A stretch of 64,000 nt of DNA from DTU089 sp964421815 (GCA_964421815.1 CAYQYT010000009.1:11176-75175); one strand, 5' to 3'. Numbered from the stretch's first letter, positions 44,837-53,262 are shown. Made by a program: numbers and translations. Notes: a model not told the origin generated them from the sequence alone.

Positions 44837-45354
44837 AATTAAAACTCAAAGAAGCCGTTATTTTCGGTATGTTGGGTGCGGTAATGTATGCCTCAAAGGT
44901 TATGCTGGAATTCCTGCCCAACGTGCATTTAATCGGTGTTTTCATTGTAGCAATTACAGTCACTTACAGAAAGAAAGCACTGTACCCCATTTATGTTTTC
45001 ATTTTTTTAACGGGGCTTCTCAACGGCTTCGGTATGTGGTGGATTCCCTACTTATATATCTGGGCAATTCTTTGGGGAGCGGTAATGCTTTTACCCAAAA
45101 GCCTGCCTTCCAAAGCGGCTCCCCTGATTTACGCAATTGTTTGCTCCTTGCACGGTTTCCTTTACGGAACCCTTTACGCTCCGGCACAGGCAATTATGTT
45201 CGGACTGGATTTTAAAGGTATGATTGCATGGATTGTGGCCGGTCTCCCCTATGATGCAATTCACGGTGTAAGCAATTTCATTTGCGGTCTGTTACTGATT
45301 GTTCCGGTTATAAGTATTTTAAAAATTGCGGAAAAAACCGCAAAAAAGACATAA
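44833..45354 (+). CDS. ECF transporter S component, probably cobalamin-specific
   Basis: A 173-residue membrane protein with about five to six helices: 'EAVIFGMLGAVMYASKVMLEFLPNVHLIGVF', 'LYPIYVFIFLTGLLNGFG', 'AAPLIYAIVCSLHGFLYGTLYAP', 'GMIAWIVAGLPYDAIHGVSNF' and a last helix. Size and the N-terminal 'AVIFGMLGAVMYASK' segment fit substrate-binding S components. No EcfA/EcfT genes are in the window, so it would share a housekeeping energy module. Cobalamin specificity is inferred from the riboswitch and the DUF4430 partner. Confidence 0.78.
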   Translation: MKLKLKEAVIFGMLGAVMYASKVMLEFLPNVHLIGVFIVAITVTYRKKALYPIYVFIFLTGLLNGFGMWWIPYLYIWAILWGAVMLLPKSLPSKAAPLIYAIVCSLHGFLYGTLYAPAQAIMFGLDFKGMIAWIVAGLPYDAIHGVSNFICGLLLIVPVISILKIAEKTAKKT

Positions 45355-45359
45355 AAACA

Positions 45360-45403
45360 CTCCCTGTTTAATTCTGATTGAACTAAACAGGGAGCAATTT
45401 TTA
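45360..45403. terminator. Bidirectional intrinsic terminator
   Basis: CTCCCTGTTTA (45360-45370) pairs with TAAACAGGGAG (45384-45394), followed by CAATTTTTAT; A-rich on the left. It ends both the B12 operon and the his operon. Confidence 0.85.
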
Positions 45404-46051
45404 TACCATTTTTTCTTGTTTTACCTTGTGATCTATTACGTGACGGGATTTGAGTTCGTTCATTATATCATCAACGGAAATACCCATTTCAATCATAAGA
45501 ACGAGAACATGGTACATAAGGTCGGAAATCTCGTAAATTGTTTCCGCTTTATCGTCGGCTTTGCCGGCGATTATAACCTCGGTACATTCCTCCCCCACTT
45601 TTTTGAGTATTTTATCAATACCCTTTTCAAAAAGGTAGGTTGTATATGAGCCTTCCTTGGGGTCAAGTTTTCTGCCCTCAATGGTTTTTACAAGGCTGTC
45701 AACGGTGAATTTCGGTGCAATTTCCTCATTTTCAAAAGCAGTATTAAAGAAACAACTTTCCTCCCCCGTATGACAAGCGGGACCCTCTTTTTTAACCCTT
45801 ACGGTAAGTGCATCCATATCGCAATCCGCAGTAATGCTGGCAATGTGCTGATAATTACCGCTGGTTTCCCCTTTGAGCCAAAGTTCCTGCCTTGAACGGC
45901 TCCAGAAACAGGTCATTTTCTTTTCAAGAGAGATTTTAAGGCTCTCCTTATTCATATATGCAAGGGTGAGGACATCCCCTGTTTCCTCATCCACCACTAT
46001 TGCGGGAATAAGCCCTTTTTCGTCAAATTTAAGTTTTTCAATGTCAAACAT
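45401..46051 (-). CDS. hisIE: Bifunctional phosphoribosyl-AMP cyclohydrolase / phosphoribosyl-ATP pyrophosphohydrolase
   Basis: A 216-residue fusion catalysing steps 2 and 3 of histidine synthesis. The HisI half (about 1-115) has 'TCFWSRSRQELWLKGETSGN' and the zinc Cys in ADCDMDA and GPACHTGEESCFF. The HisE half (about 120-216) has 'YTTYLFEKGIDKILKKVGEECTEV', an all-alpha NTP pyrophosphohydrolase. It is the last gene of the his operon. Confidence 0.96.
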   Translation of the reverse strand: MFDIEKLKFDEKGLIPAIVVDEETGDVLTLAYMNKESLKISLEKKMTCFWSRSRQELWLKGETSGNYQHIASITADCDMDALTVRVKKEGPACHTGEESCFFNTAFENEEIAPKFTVDSLVKTIEGRKLDPKEGSYTTYLFEKGIDKILKKVGEECTEVIIAGKADDKAETIYEISDLMYHVLVLMIEMGISVDDIMNELKSRHVIDHKVKQEKMV

Positions 46052-46052
46052 A

Positions 46053-46811
46053 TTATAACCTCACAGTAATATCATTTTCTTTCAGGGTTTTCTTCAAATC
46101 GCGGATTTCAACTTCACCGTAATGGAAGATTGATGCGGCAAGTCCCGCGCTAATCTTTGGGACCCCGTTGAACAGGTCAACAAAGTCCTGCTTGCAACCC
46201 GCACCGCCGGAAGCAATAACGGGAACATTTACAATATCACAAACCGCCTTTAAGAGTTCAAGGTCAAAGCCCTTTTTCACTCCGTCGGTATCAATGGAGT
46301 TTACAACAATCTCCCCCGCTCCGTTTGCAACACCTTGTTTAATCCACTCCAACGCATCGAGCCCCGTATTTTCTCTGCCGCCTTTTGCAAAAACCCTGAA
46401 CACTCCGTCAACCCTTTTAATATCAACGGAAAGCACAACACATTGATCCCCGTATTTTTCCGCCGCCGCGGGAATAATATGGGGATTTTTTATGGCACCC
46501 GAATTCACGCTTACCTTGTCTGCACCGCAATTAAGCACTCTTTCAAAATCCTCAAGACTGTTTATTCCGCCACCCACAGTTAAAGGTATGAACACCTTTG
46601 ATGCGGTTTCTCGGAGTATATCCGTAAAAAGTTTTCTGCCGTCGGAAGATGCGGTTATATCGTAAAAAACAAGTTCATCCGCACCATTGGCACTGTAATA
46701 CTCCGCAAGTTGAACAGGGGAAGAAATCTCATTGAGATTTTCAAAATTTGTTCCTTTTACCACCGTTCCGTTGCGAACATCAAGACAGGGAATAATTCTT
46801 TTTGTAATCAT
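46053..46811 (-). CDS. hisF: Imidazole glycerol phosphate synthase, cyclase subunit
   Basis: A 252-residue (beta/alpha)8 protein that uses ammonia from HisH to form imidazole glycerol phosphate and AICAR. 'IPCLDVRNGTVVKGTNF' holds the catalytic Asp, 'IPLTVGGGINSLEDFE' a phosphate loop, and 'IVVNSIDTDGVKKGFD' the second Asp. It overlaps hisA by 4 nt and ends 1 nt before hisIE. Confidence 0.97.
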   Translation of the reverse strand: MITKRIIPCLDVRNGTVVKGTNFENLNEISSPVQLAEYYSANGADELVFYDITASSDGRKLFTDILRETASKVFIPLTVGGGINSLEDFERVLNCGADKVSVNSGAIKNPHIIPAAAEKYGDQCVVLSVDIKRVDGVFRVFAKGGRENTGLDALEWIKQGVANGAGEIVVNSIDTDGVKKGFDLELLKAVCDIVNVPVIASGGAGCKQDFVDLFNGVPKISAGLAASIFHYGEVEIRDLKKTLKENDITVRL

Positions 46812-47521
46812 TTTACTGCCTCCAATGCATCCTTTATTTTAATTGCACCCGTATAATATGCCTTGCCGATAATTGCACCGAAAAGATTCATTTCATTAAG
46901 TGCTTTGATATCGTCAAGGGAGGAAACTCCTCCGGATGCGATAATATTCATATTGAATTTTTGGGAAAGTTCCTTGTACATTTCCCTGTTTGTACCCTGC
47001 ATCGCACCATCCTTTGAAATATCGGTGCAAATTACCGTGGAAACATTTATTTTACTGAGCATTTCAAAAAATTCTAAGGTACTGTACTCGGACTTTTCAA
47101 CCCAACCTTTTATGGCAACCTTGCCGTCCTTAATATCCGCGCCAACTGCGATTTTGTCACCGTAGGTTGCCACGGCATTTTGGAGAAACTCCCTGTCGGT
47201 TACTGCCGCAGTACCTAAAATAACACGCTTTACACCTGCGTCAAGATATGCTTTAACTGTTTTCATTGAGCGAATTCCGCCGCCCACTTCAACATTCAAG
47301 GATGTATTTTCAACAAAACTTTTGATTATTTCAATATTCGGTGTTCCGCCGTCCCGAGCACCCTCAAGGTCAACGGTATGAAGTTCCGTAGCGCCCTGGC
47401 TTTCAAAATCCTTGGCAATTTCAATGGGATTATTTGAATAAACCGTCAAATCCTTGTAATTGCCTTTTAAAAGCCGTACCGCCTTGCCCTCGTATAAATC
47501 TATGGCAGGAAATATTTTCAT
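46808..47521 (-). CDS. hisA: ProFAR isomerase
   Basis: A 237-residue (beta/alpha)8 isomerase, homologous to HisF: 'IFPAIDLYEGKAVRLLKGNY' with the catalytic Asp, 'VEVGGGIRSMKTVKAYLDAG', and 'VICTDISKDGAMQGTN' with the second Asp. The ATG at 47521 has GGGG about 8 nt upstream; a longer frame would overlap hisH without reason. Confidence 0.97.
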   Translation of the reverse strand: MKIFPAIDLYEGKAVRLLKGNYKDLTVYSNNPIEIAKDFESQGATELHTVDLEGARDGGTPNIEIIKSFVENTSLNVEVGGGIRSMKTVKAYLDAGVKRVILGTAAVTDREFLQNAVATYGDKIAVGADIKDGKVAIKGWVEKSEYSTLEFFEMLSKINVSTVICTDISKDGAMQGTNREMYKELSQKFNMNIIASGGVSSLDDIKALNEMNLFGAIIGKAYYTGAIKIKDALEAVK

Positions 47522-47525
47522 TGTT

Positions 47526-48140
47526 TTACCCCATTTCACAAAATGCTCTCAAAATTTTCAAACCCGTGTCGCCGCTTTTTTCCGGATGAAACTGGCAACC
47601 GAAAACATTTCCCGAAGCGACTGCGGCGGTAATTTCAGCGCCGTATTCCGCAGAAGCGATCAAGGATTTTTCACATCCGACACCGAAATATGAGTGAACA
47701 AAATACACGCAGTCACCCTCGTTGATATATTTAAAAAGTTCATTTTTCTTGTTATGGAATTTCAATGCATTCCAGCCCATATGGGGTATGGCATAATCCC
47801 CGGGGATTTTTTCTTTCAAAGGAATAATCTCACCCTCAATAAGTCCCAATCCCCTATGCTCTCCGTATTCGTAACTCTTTTCAAAAAGCAACTGCATACC
47901 GAGACAAATTCCCAAGAGGGGCTTTCCGCTCTGTGCCTGTTGGAGCACAACGTCAAACATTCTGCTGTTTTTCAGTTTATTCACCGCGTCACCGAAAGCA
48001 CCCACACCGGGCAAAATAATTCTGTCCGCCGATTTAATAACACTTTCATCTCTTGTGACAACGGCTTCTTCACCGATTTTTTTTAAAGAGCATTGTAACG
48101 AAAACAAATTTCCCACACCGTAGTCAATTATGGCAAGCAT
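47526..48140 (-). CDS. hisH: Imidazole glycerol phosphate synthase, glutaminase subunit
   Basis: A 204-residue class I glutamine amidotransferase. 'IIDYGVGNLFSLQCSLKKIG' at the N-terminus, the nucleophile Cys in LLGICLGMQLLFEKS, and the His-Glu pair in FGCQFHPEKSGDTG are present. It starts at the ATG that shares a base with the hisB stop (TGATG). Confidence 0.97.
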   Translation of the reverse strand: MLAIIDYGVGNLFSLQCSLKKIGEEAVVTRDESVIKSADRIILPGVGAFGDAVNKLKNSRMFDVVLQQAQSGKPLLGICLGMQLLFEKSYEYGEHRGLGLIEGEIIPLKEKIPGDYAIPHMGWNALKFHNKKNELFKYINEGDCVYFVHSYFGVGCEKSLIASAEYGAEITAAVASGNVFGCQFHPEKSGDTGLKILRAFCEMG

Positions 48141-48727
48141 CACAGAACCCCCTTTGATGAGGGAATTTCACCCCCGAGGGTTTCATCAACGGCAACCGCA
48201 CTTTTAAGACTTCTTGCAAAGGATTTAAAAGTACCCTCAATAATATGGTGACTGTTAACTCCGTCAAGTTGGCGAATGTGCAAGGTTACACCGCTGTTAA
48301 AGGCAAAGGCTACAAAGAATTCTCTTACAAGTTCCGTATCAAAATCCCCCACCATTGCCGCAGGAATTTCAAGGTTGTATCTGAGATACGGTCTGCCGGA
48401 AATGTCAACCGCCGTCAGAATCAAGGCTTCATCCATGGGGAGCATTGTATTTGCGTAACGGTTAATGCCCGCCTTATCTCCCAACGCCTCTTTAAAGGCC
48501 TGTCCCAAAGCAATGCCTATATCTTCAGTGGTATGATGACCATCTACATTGATATCACCCACGCATTTTACTTCCAGATCAAATCTTGAATGCTTTGCCA
48601 AAAGCACAAGCATGTGATCAAGAAAGCCTATACCGGTTTCAATACTGCAAGCACCCTTGCCGTCAAGATTCAGTTTAACAAAAACGTCAGTTTCGGCTGT
48701 TTTTCTTTTAACTTCTGCACTTCTCAT
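48140..48727 (-). CDS. hisB: Imidazoleglycerol-phosphate dehydratase
   Basis: A 195-residue monofunctional dehydratase. 'TGIGFLDHMLVLLAKHSRFD' and 'GDINVDGHHTTEDIGIALGQA' hold the metal His ligands, repeated near the end in 'RQLDGVNSHHIIEGTFKSFAR'. No HAD phosphatase domain is fused, so histidinol phosphatase is supplied by another gene. The ATG 48727 follows GGAGGCGG; the longer frame would start within hisC. Confidence 0.96.
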   Translation of the reverse strand: MRSAEVKRKTAETDVFVKLNLDGKGACSIETGIGFLDHMLVLLAKHSRFDLEVKCVGDINVDGHHTTEDIGIALGQAFKEALGDKAGINRYANTMLPMDEALILTAVDISGRPYLRYNLEIPAAMVGDFDTELVREFFVAFAFNSGVTLHIRQLDGVNSHHIIEGTFKSFARSLKSAVAVDETLGGEIPSSKGVL

Positions 48728-48728
48728 A

Positions 48729-49793
48729 TTAAACCGCCTCCGTAATAATTTTGATTTTTTCAATAAGGGTTTCCATTTGCTCGGGTGTACCGATTGTTAT
48801 TCTGTTAAATTCTTTAATTCGTTCCGCCGTAAAATGACGAACAAGAACTCCCTGGGATTTAAGCCTTAAATAAAGTTCCTCACCGCTTATTTTCGGTGAA
48901 CGGGCGAAAATGAAATTTGCCTTTGAGGGAATTACCTGAAAGCCCATTTTTTCAAGTTCTTTAACGGTGAACTCCCTTGTTTTTATAATCTTTTTGCAAT
49001 TTTCCGTGTAGTAGTTTTGGGATTTAACTGCCGCAACACCTGCCGCCATGGTTATGCGGTTTATGTTGTAGGGATTAGTTGAATATCTCAACTTGTGTAA
49101 ATCCGCGATAATATCCTTGCTGCCTATGGCGAATCCAAGTCTTGCACCTGCCATTGAGCGAGATTTTGAATAGGTTTGAACAACCAAAAGATTGTCATAC
49201 TTACCCACAAGACCCACGGCACTTTCGGCGCCGAAATCAACATAGGCTTCATCAATTACAACAACGTTTTCGGGATTGGATTTCACGATTTCTTCAATCT
49301 TATCAATGCCCAGGGCAAGTCCCGTGGGAGCATTGGGATTTGCAATGAAAACACCGCCGTCCCTGTTGCAAAACTTTTTATAATCAAGTGAAAAGTCCTG
49401 TTCAAGAGGAATTTCAGTATAATCGGAGCCGTGAAGATTTGCAAAAACTTTGTAAAATCCGTAGGTTATATCTGCAAAATATGATTTTCTGCCATTGGCA
49501 CAGTATGCCATGAATGCAAAATTCAAAATATCATCGGAACCGTTTGCAAGGAATACATTTTCCGTTGAAACACCGTAAAGTTCAGCAAGACTTTTTGTTA
49601 AAACCATTCCGTCGGGGTCGGGGTAAAGCCTTAAACGCTCCGCTTCGTCACCGTTCACCGCACTTACCGTTTCCGGTGACGGCGGGTAGGGTGATTCGTT
49701 GGTATTCAGTTTAATATACTGTTTGTCCTGGGGTTGCTCCCCGGGTACGTATGCCGCAAGGGAATTATATCTCTCGTCCAAAAATTTGCTCAT
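48729..49793 (-). CDS. hisC: Histidinol-phosphate aminotransferase
   Basis: A 354-residue PLP-dependent class I/II aminotransferase. 'IKLNTNESPYPPSP' at the N-terminus is typical of HisC; 'VFIANPNAPTGLALG' and 'VVIDEAYVDFG' bind PLP, and the Schiff-base Lys is in VQTYSKSRSMAGARLGFA. It lies 4 nt from hisD and 1 nt from hisB. Confidence 0.95.
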   Translation of the reverse strand: MSKFLDERYNSLAAYVPGEQPQDKQYIKLNTNESPYPPSPETVSAVNGDEAERLRLYPDPDGMVLTKSLAELYGVSTENVFLANGSDDILNFAFMAYCANGRKSYFADITYGFYKVFANLHGSDYTEIPLEQDFSLDYKKFCNRDGGVFIANPNAPTGLALGIDKIEEIVKSNPENVVVIDEAYVDFGAESAVGLVGKYDNLLVVQTYSKSRSMAGARLGFAIGSKDIIADLHKLRYSTNPYNINRITMAAGVAAVKSQNYYTENCKKIIKTREFTVKELEKMGFQVIPSKANFIFARSPKISGEELYLRLKSQGVLVRHFTAERIKEFNRITIGTPEQMETLIEKIKIITEAV

Positions 49794-49797
49794 AGAC

Positions 49798-51069
49798 TCA
49801 GTTCTCCGTTCTGATGCTTACACTTTTTGCGTGGGCTTGAAGTCCTTCTTCCTCCGCGAAGCGTACGACCTTTGAGCCGACACCACGCAAAGCATCTTCA
49901 CTGAAATATGAAAATTGGGTTTTCTTAACAAAATCATCCACGGAAAGAGGACTTGAAAAACGGGCAGTTCCGCTTGTGGGCAAGGTGTGATTGGGGCCTG
50001 CAAAGTAATCACCAAGAGCCTCGGGACAGTTTTTGCCAAGGAACACGGAACCTGCGTGCTTTACATAGCCCAAGTATTCAAATGGGTTATCTACACATAT
50101 TTCCAAATGCTCGGGTGCCAGAATATTTGAGGTTTCCATTGCTTCAACAAGGGAATCCGTAACAATGATTTTGCCGTTTGTATCAATGGAGCAACGGGCA
50201 ATTTCCGCTCTGGGAAGCAAGGGAATTTGTTTTTCCAATTCCTTGCTTACCTTACAGGCGAATTCTTCGCTGTCAGTAATAAGAACCGCCGTTGCCATTT
50301 TATCGTGTTCCGCCTGTGAAAGCAGATCCGCCGCAATGTGTGCGGGGTTATTTGTGCCGTCCGCAACAACAAGAATTTCACTGGGACCCGCAATCATATC
50401 AATATCAACAGTTCCGAAAACCTGCTTCTTTGCTTCCGCAACAAAAGCGTTGCCGGGACCTACGATTTTATCAACCTTGGGAACACTTTCGGTTCCGTAG
50501 GCAAGGGCTGCAACAGCCTGTGCGCCGCCGATTTTGAAAATTCTGTCAACTCCCGCAATGCGTGCCGCCGCAAGAATTGCGGGTTTAACCACACCCGCTT
50601 TTGCGGGGGTTACCATAACAATTTCAGAGCATCCCGCGATTTTTGCAGGTACACAGTTCATCAGCACGGATGAGGGATATGCGGCAGTGCCGCCGGGAAC
50701 ATAAAGGCCAACCTTTTCAATGGGAATAACCTTTTGACCGATTATTACTCCCTCTTTCTCGTTAATAAGAAAACTGTTTCTTACCTGTCTTGAATGGAAA
50801 GCGGTAATGTTCTCCTTGGCTTGCTTTATAATTTCAATAAGTTCCTCGTCAACCTGTTCCATTGCCGCTTCAATTTCGGCTTCGGTAACTTCTATGACAT
50901 CGTCCGTTGCACCGTCGAATTTCTTACTGTATTCAACAAGTGCTTTATCTCCGTTTTCGCGGACATTTTTAATAATCTCCGAAACAATTCCCTCAACATC
51001 AACGGTCTGTTCGCTGCGTTCAAGAATTTGTTCCGTTGAAATTTCCTTCCGTTTATATATCTTAATCAC
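49798..51069 (-). CDS. hisD: Histidinol dehydrogenase
   Basis: A 423-residue zinc enzyme catalysing the last two oxidations to histidine. 'KVGLYVPGGTAAYPSSVLMNCVPA', 'KIVGPGNAFVAEAKKQVFG', 'IAGPSEILVVAD' and 'PNHTLPTSGTARFSSPLSVDDF' are all family blocks, the last with the catalytic His. Its ATG overlaps the hisZG stop by 4 nt. Confidence 0.97.
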   Translation of the reverse strand: MIKIYKRKEISTEQILERSEQTVDVEGIVSEIIKNVRENGDKALVEYSKKFDGATDDVIEVTEAEIEAAMEQVDEELIEIIKQAKENITAFHSRQVRNSFLINEKEGVIIGQKVIPIEKVGLYVPGGTAAYPSSVLMNCVPAKIAGCSEIVMVTPAKAGVVKPAILAAARIAGVDRIFKIGGAQAVAALAYGTESVPKVDKIVGPGNAFVAEAKKQVFGTVDIDMIAGPSEILVVADGTNNPAHIAADLLSQAEHDKMATAVLITDSEEFACKVSKELEKQIPLLPRAEIARCSIDTNGKIIVTDSLVEAMETSNILAPEHLEICVDNPFEYLGYVKHAGSVFLGKNCPEALGDYFAGPNHTLPTSGTARFSSPLSVDDFVKKTQFSYFSEDALRGVGSKVVRFAEEEGLQAHAKSVSIRTEN

Positions 51070-52658
51070 TTTTGTTCCCTCACAATCGCTTCCAAAGAGT
51101 CTTTTAACGTATCAATTATTTCCGATTTAAATTTATAACTCGCCTTATTTGAAATAAGTCTTGCGCTTATGTCAACTATTGTTTCTTTCGGTTCAAGTCC
51201 GTTTTCAAGAAGTGTTGCGCCCGTTTCCACAATATCAACAATAACATCGGAAAGTTTCAGTATGGGGGCAATTTCGATGGAACCGTTAAGTTTAATAATA
51301 TCAATATCACGGCATTTGTCCGCGTAGTAGCTTTTTGCAATATTGGTAAATTCCGTTGCAACTCTCAATGTGCTTGTGCCGTCATCGGTAAACTCCTTTT
51401 TACCCGCAACACACATTCTGCATTTTCCGATATCAAGGTCAAGCATTTCATAAACGTCGGGTGTATATTCCAAAAGAATATCTTTTCCCGCAACGCCAAC
51501 ATCCGCCGCACCTCGTTCAACGTAAATTGCAACATCCGAGGGCTTAACCCAGAAGTATCGTACCTTTTTCTCGGCATTTTCAAATATCAACCGTCGATTT
51601 TTCTCGTAAATCTGGGGACATTCAAAACCTGCCTTTTCAAACATTGAATAAACCTTTTCTCCGAGCCTGCCCTTGGGCAAAGCAACATTGAGAAAACCGT
51701 CGTCCATCTTTTCATCCTCCTGAGCGGAGGTTTCAAGTAATCGGTCAATCTGGTCAAGATAAACCGCAAAACCGATTGCTCCCGCCTTTTTGTTAACACG
51801 GCTCATAAGTTTGTCATATCTGCCACCGGAAAGCACTCCCTCGGGCAAACCCTTTACAAAGCCTTTAAAAACAATGCCGTTGTAATAATTCATATCGTTT
51901 ACAACCGAGCAGTCGATTCTTATGTTATCTTCGTACCCTGCCGAAATGAGTTTTTCACAAACTGCCGCAAGTTCTTCATAAGCCACGCGCATTTCTCCGT
52001 TAACGGCAATCGCCTCAATTTTCGGAAGCACCGCCGAGGGTTTACCGCAGGAGTTCACAAGGGTTGTCAGCATATTGCTCAAGGCAGTACCCACACCGAA
52101 TTTCTGACACAAACGGGAAATTTCTCCGCTGTTTTTCTCCGCTATAGCCCCTACAAGTCGGTTTTTATTACCCTCACTCAGTTCCATTGCGTTAAACATA
52201 CCGCTTAAAAGACCCATATTGGAAATATCAAGTACATAGTTTTCACTGACTGCGTAAAGGCTCCGTGCCGCAAGGATTATTACCTCACAAACATTTTCTT
52301 CCGTAATGTCGCCCATGCACTCAATACCCGTCTGCATAATCTCGCAAAAGCCGTTTGCTTTCTTGGATTCGCGGTAAACATTTTCGTTGTAATAAACCTT
52401 TTGAACACCCCTCACGGAATCGTCAAGGTTTTTAATTATGGAAAATGTAACATCGGGCTTTAGTGCCATAAGTCTGCCGTCCGTGTCGGTAAAAGTGATG
52501 CAATTACCGCTTACAAGGAAATCCTTGTTACTTCCGTAAAGGTCATATTCCTCAAATTTGCTCATTTTAAAAGGTTTGTAGCCATAGCCGGAAAAAAGAC
52601 TGCGGAGTTCAAGTATAACCCTCTCCGTATTATTGAGAACGGAAAAATCCACGCTCAT
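51066..52658 (-). CDS. hisG: HisZ-HisG fusion: ATP phosphoribosyltransferase regulatory and catalytic parts
   Basis: A 530-residue protein joining two normally separate subunits. Residues 1-310 are HisZ, a class II tRNA-synthetase-like domain ('LKPDVTFSIIKNLDD', 'VQKVYYNENVYRESKKANGFCEIMQTGIECMG', 'GVLSGGRYDKLMSRV'). A short acidic linker (311-320) leads to a short-form HisG (321-530): 'FLNVALPKGRLGEKVY', 'PSDVAIYVERGAADVGVAGKDILLE' and 'IVDIVETGATLLENGL'. Short HisG lacks the C-terminal feedback domain and needs HisZ, so the fusion joins obligate partners. It is the first enzyme of the his operon and overlaps yerC by 4 nt. Confidence 0.93.
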   Translation of the reverse strand: MSVDFSVLNNTERVILELRSLFSGYGYKPFKMSKFEEYDLYGSNKDFLVSGNCITFTDTDGRLMALKPDVTFSIIKNLDDSVRGVQKVYYNENVYRESKKANGFCEIMQTGIECMGDITEENVCEVIILAARSLYAVSENYVLDISNMGLLSGMFNAMELSEGNKNRLVGAIAEKNSGEISRLCQKFGVGTALSNMLTTLVNSCGKPSAVLPKIEAIAVNGEMRVAYEELAAVCEKLISAGYEDNIRIDCSVVNDMNYYNGIVFKGFVKGLPEGVLSGGRYDKLMSRVNKKAGAIGFAVYLDQIDRLLETSAQEDEKMDDGFLNVALPKGRLGEKVYSMFEKAGFECPQIYEKNRRLIFENAEKKVRYFWVKPSDVAIYVERGAADVGVAGKDILLEYTPDVYEMLDLDIGKCRMCVAGKKEFTDDGTSTLRVATEFTNIAKSYYADKCRDIDIIKLNGSIEIAPILKLSDVIVDIVETGATLLENGLEPKETIVDISARLISNKASYKFKSEIIDTLKDSLEAIVREQK

Positions 52659-52951
52659 TTCCGTTCCCCCTCTTTAAGTTTTTCTATAATTATTTTATAG
52701 CCGCCGTTACCGTAGGAGAGACAACGGTTAACCCTGCCGATTGTTGCAGAACTTGCTCCCGTTTCGGCAGTTATATTTGAAAAAGTTTTTCCCTCATCGA
52801 GTTTCTTTGCAACGCTCAGACGTTGGGAAAGAGAAATAATTTCGTTTATGGTACACAAATCCTCAAAAAACAAAGCACATTCCTTTTCATTTTCAAGACT
52901 CAGAATTGCTTTATAAAGTTCATCCACATCGCTGTTTTTTAAAGGTGTCAT
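52655..52951 (-). CDS. TrpR/YerC-family DNA-binding regulator heading the his operon
   Basis: A 98-residue TrpR-like helical protein: 'LFFEDLCTINEIISLSQRLSVAKKLDEGKTFSNITAETGASSATIGRVNRCLSYG' contains the helix-turn-helix ('SNITAETGASSATIGRV'). YerC relatives are predicted regulators of histidine genes in Firmicutes (sometimes named HisR). Position at the head of the operon, and a palindrome inside the promoter, suggest autoregulation with histidine as the likely signal. The ATG has no strong SD; a GGATTTTC/GAAAATCC hairpin (52959-52980) lies just upstream. Confidence 0.8.
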   Translation of the reverse strand: MTPLKNSDVDELYKAILSLENEKECALFFEDLCTINEIISLSQRLSVAKKLDEGKTFSNITAETGASSATIGRVNRCLSYGNGGYKIIIEKLKEGERK

Positions 52952-53018
52952 TCTTTAAACCGGGATTTTCGAAACCGAAAATCCATTCCTTTCTGCAAAT
53001 TTTCAAAAACGTGTTTAT

Positions 53019-53047
53019 ATGGTAGCACACTAAAGTGCTAAAGTCAA
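53019..53047 (-). promoter_or_regulatory. his operon promoter with an operator-like palindrome in its spacer
   Basis: On minus, TTGACT (53047-53042), 17-nt spacer, TACCAT (53024-53019). The spacer and -10 edge hold TAGCAC-N6-GTGCTA (53023-53040), with an inner GCAC...GTGC. A repressor bound here would block RNA polymerase. The TrpR-like product of the first gene is the natural candidate. Confidence 0.6.
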
Positions 53048-53098
53048 GAGAAACCATGGGATTATTTTCCCATAAAATGTTTTTTGTTAAAATGAATA

Positions 53099-53125
53099 AA
53101 AACACTTGCAAAATGCAAGTGTTTT
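53099..53125. terminator. Hairpin between the his promoter and the tRNA promoter
   Basis: ACACTTGCA (53102-53110) pairs with TGCAAGTGT (53114-53122), extended by AAA/TTT, with T-rich runs on both outer sides. It can act as a terminator on either strand. Part of it overlaps the -35 of the tRNA promoter. Confidence 0.55.
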
Positions 53126-53134
53126 ATATATAAT
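53106..53134 (+). promoter_or_regulatory. Promoter of the split tRNA-Thr gene
   Basis: TTGCAA (53106-53111), 17-nt spacer, TATAAT (53129-53134), 18 nt before the tRNA 5' end. The transcript would run through the 5' half and the intact tRNA at 53263. Confidence 0.65.
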
Positions 53135-53151
53135 ACTATTTGTGTTTATAA

Positions 53152-53199
53152 GCTGGAATAGCTCAGTTGGTAGAGCAGCTCATTCGTAATGAGCAGGTC
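53152..53199 (+). pseudogene. 5' part of a tRNA-Thr(CGT) gene, cut by the island
   Basis: 48 nt with acceptor strand GCTGGAA, complete D arm, anticodon arm GCTCA-TTCGTAA-TGAGC (anticodon CGT) and AGGTC variable loop. The next bases (TTTGGTTGTA...) do not form a T arm. The missing 28 nt (GCGTG... to TTCCAGCTCCA) lie at 57788-57815. Joined, the halves give a 76-nt cloverleaf with all stems paired (one G-U in the T stem). CAGGTC is present at both break points (53194-53199 and 57782-57787). Confidence 0.85.
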
Positions 53200-53262
53200 T
53201 TTGGTTGTATTTAAGGCTATCACCTTTCCACCACCATTCCGACAAATCAAAATTCAATATCC

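Noticed and set aside
52920..53111. 63-residue ORF across the his promoter
   Set aside because: It starts upstream of the promoter and operator, so it could not be translated from that transcript, and it overlaps yerC out of frame.
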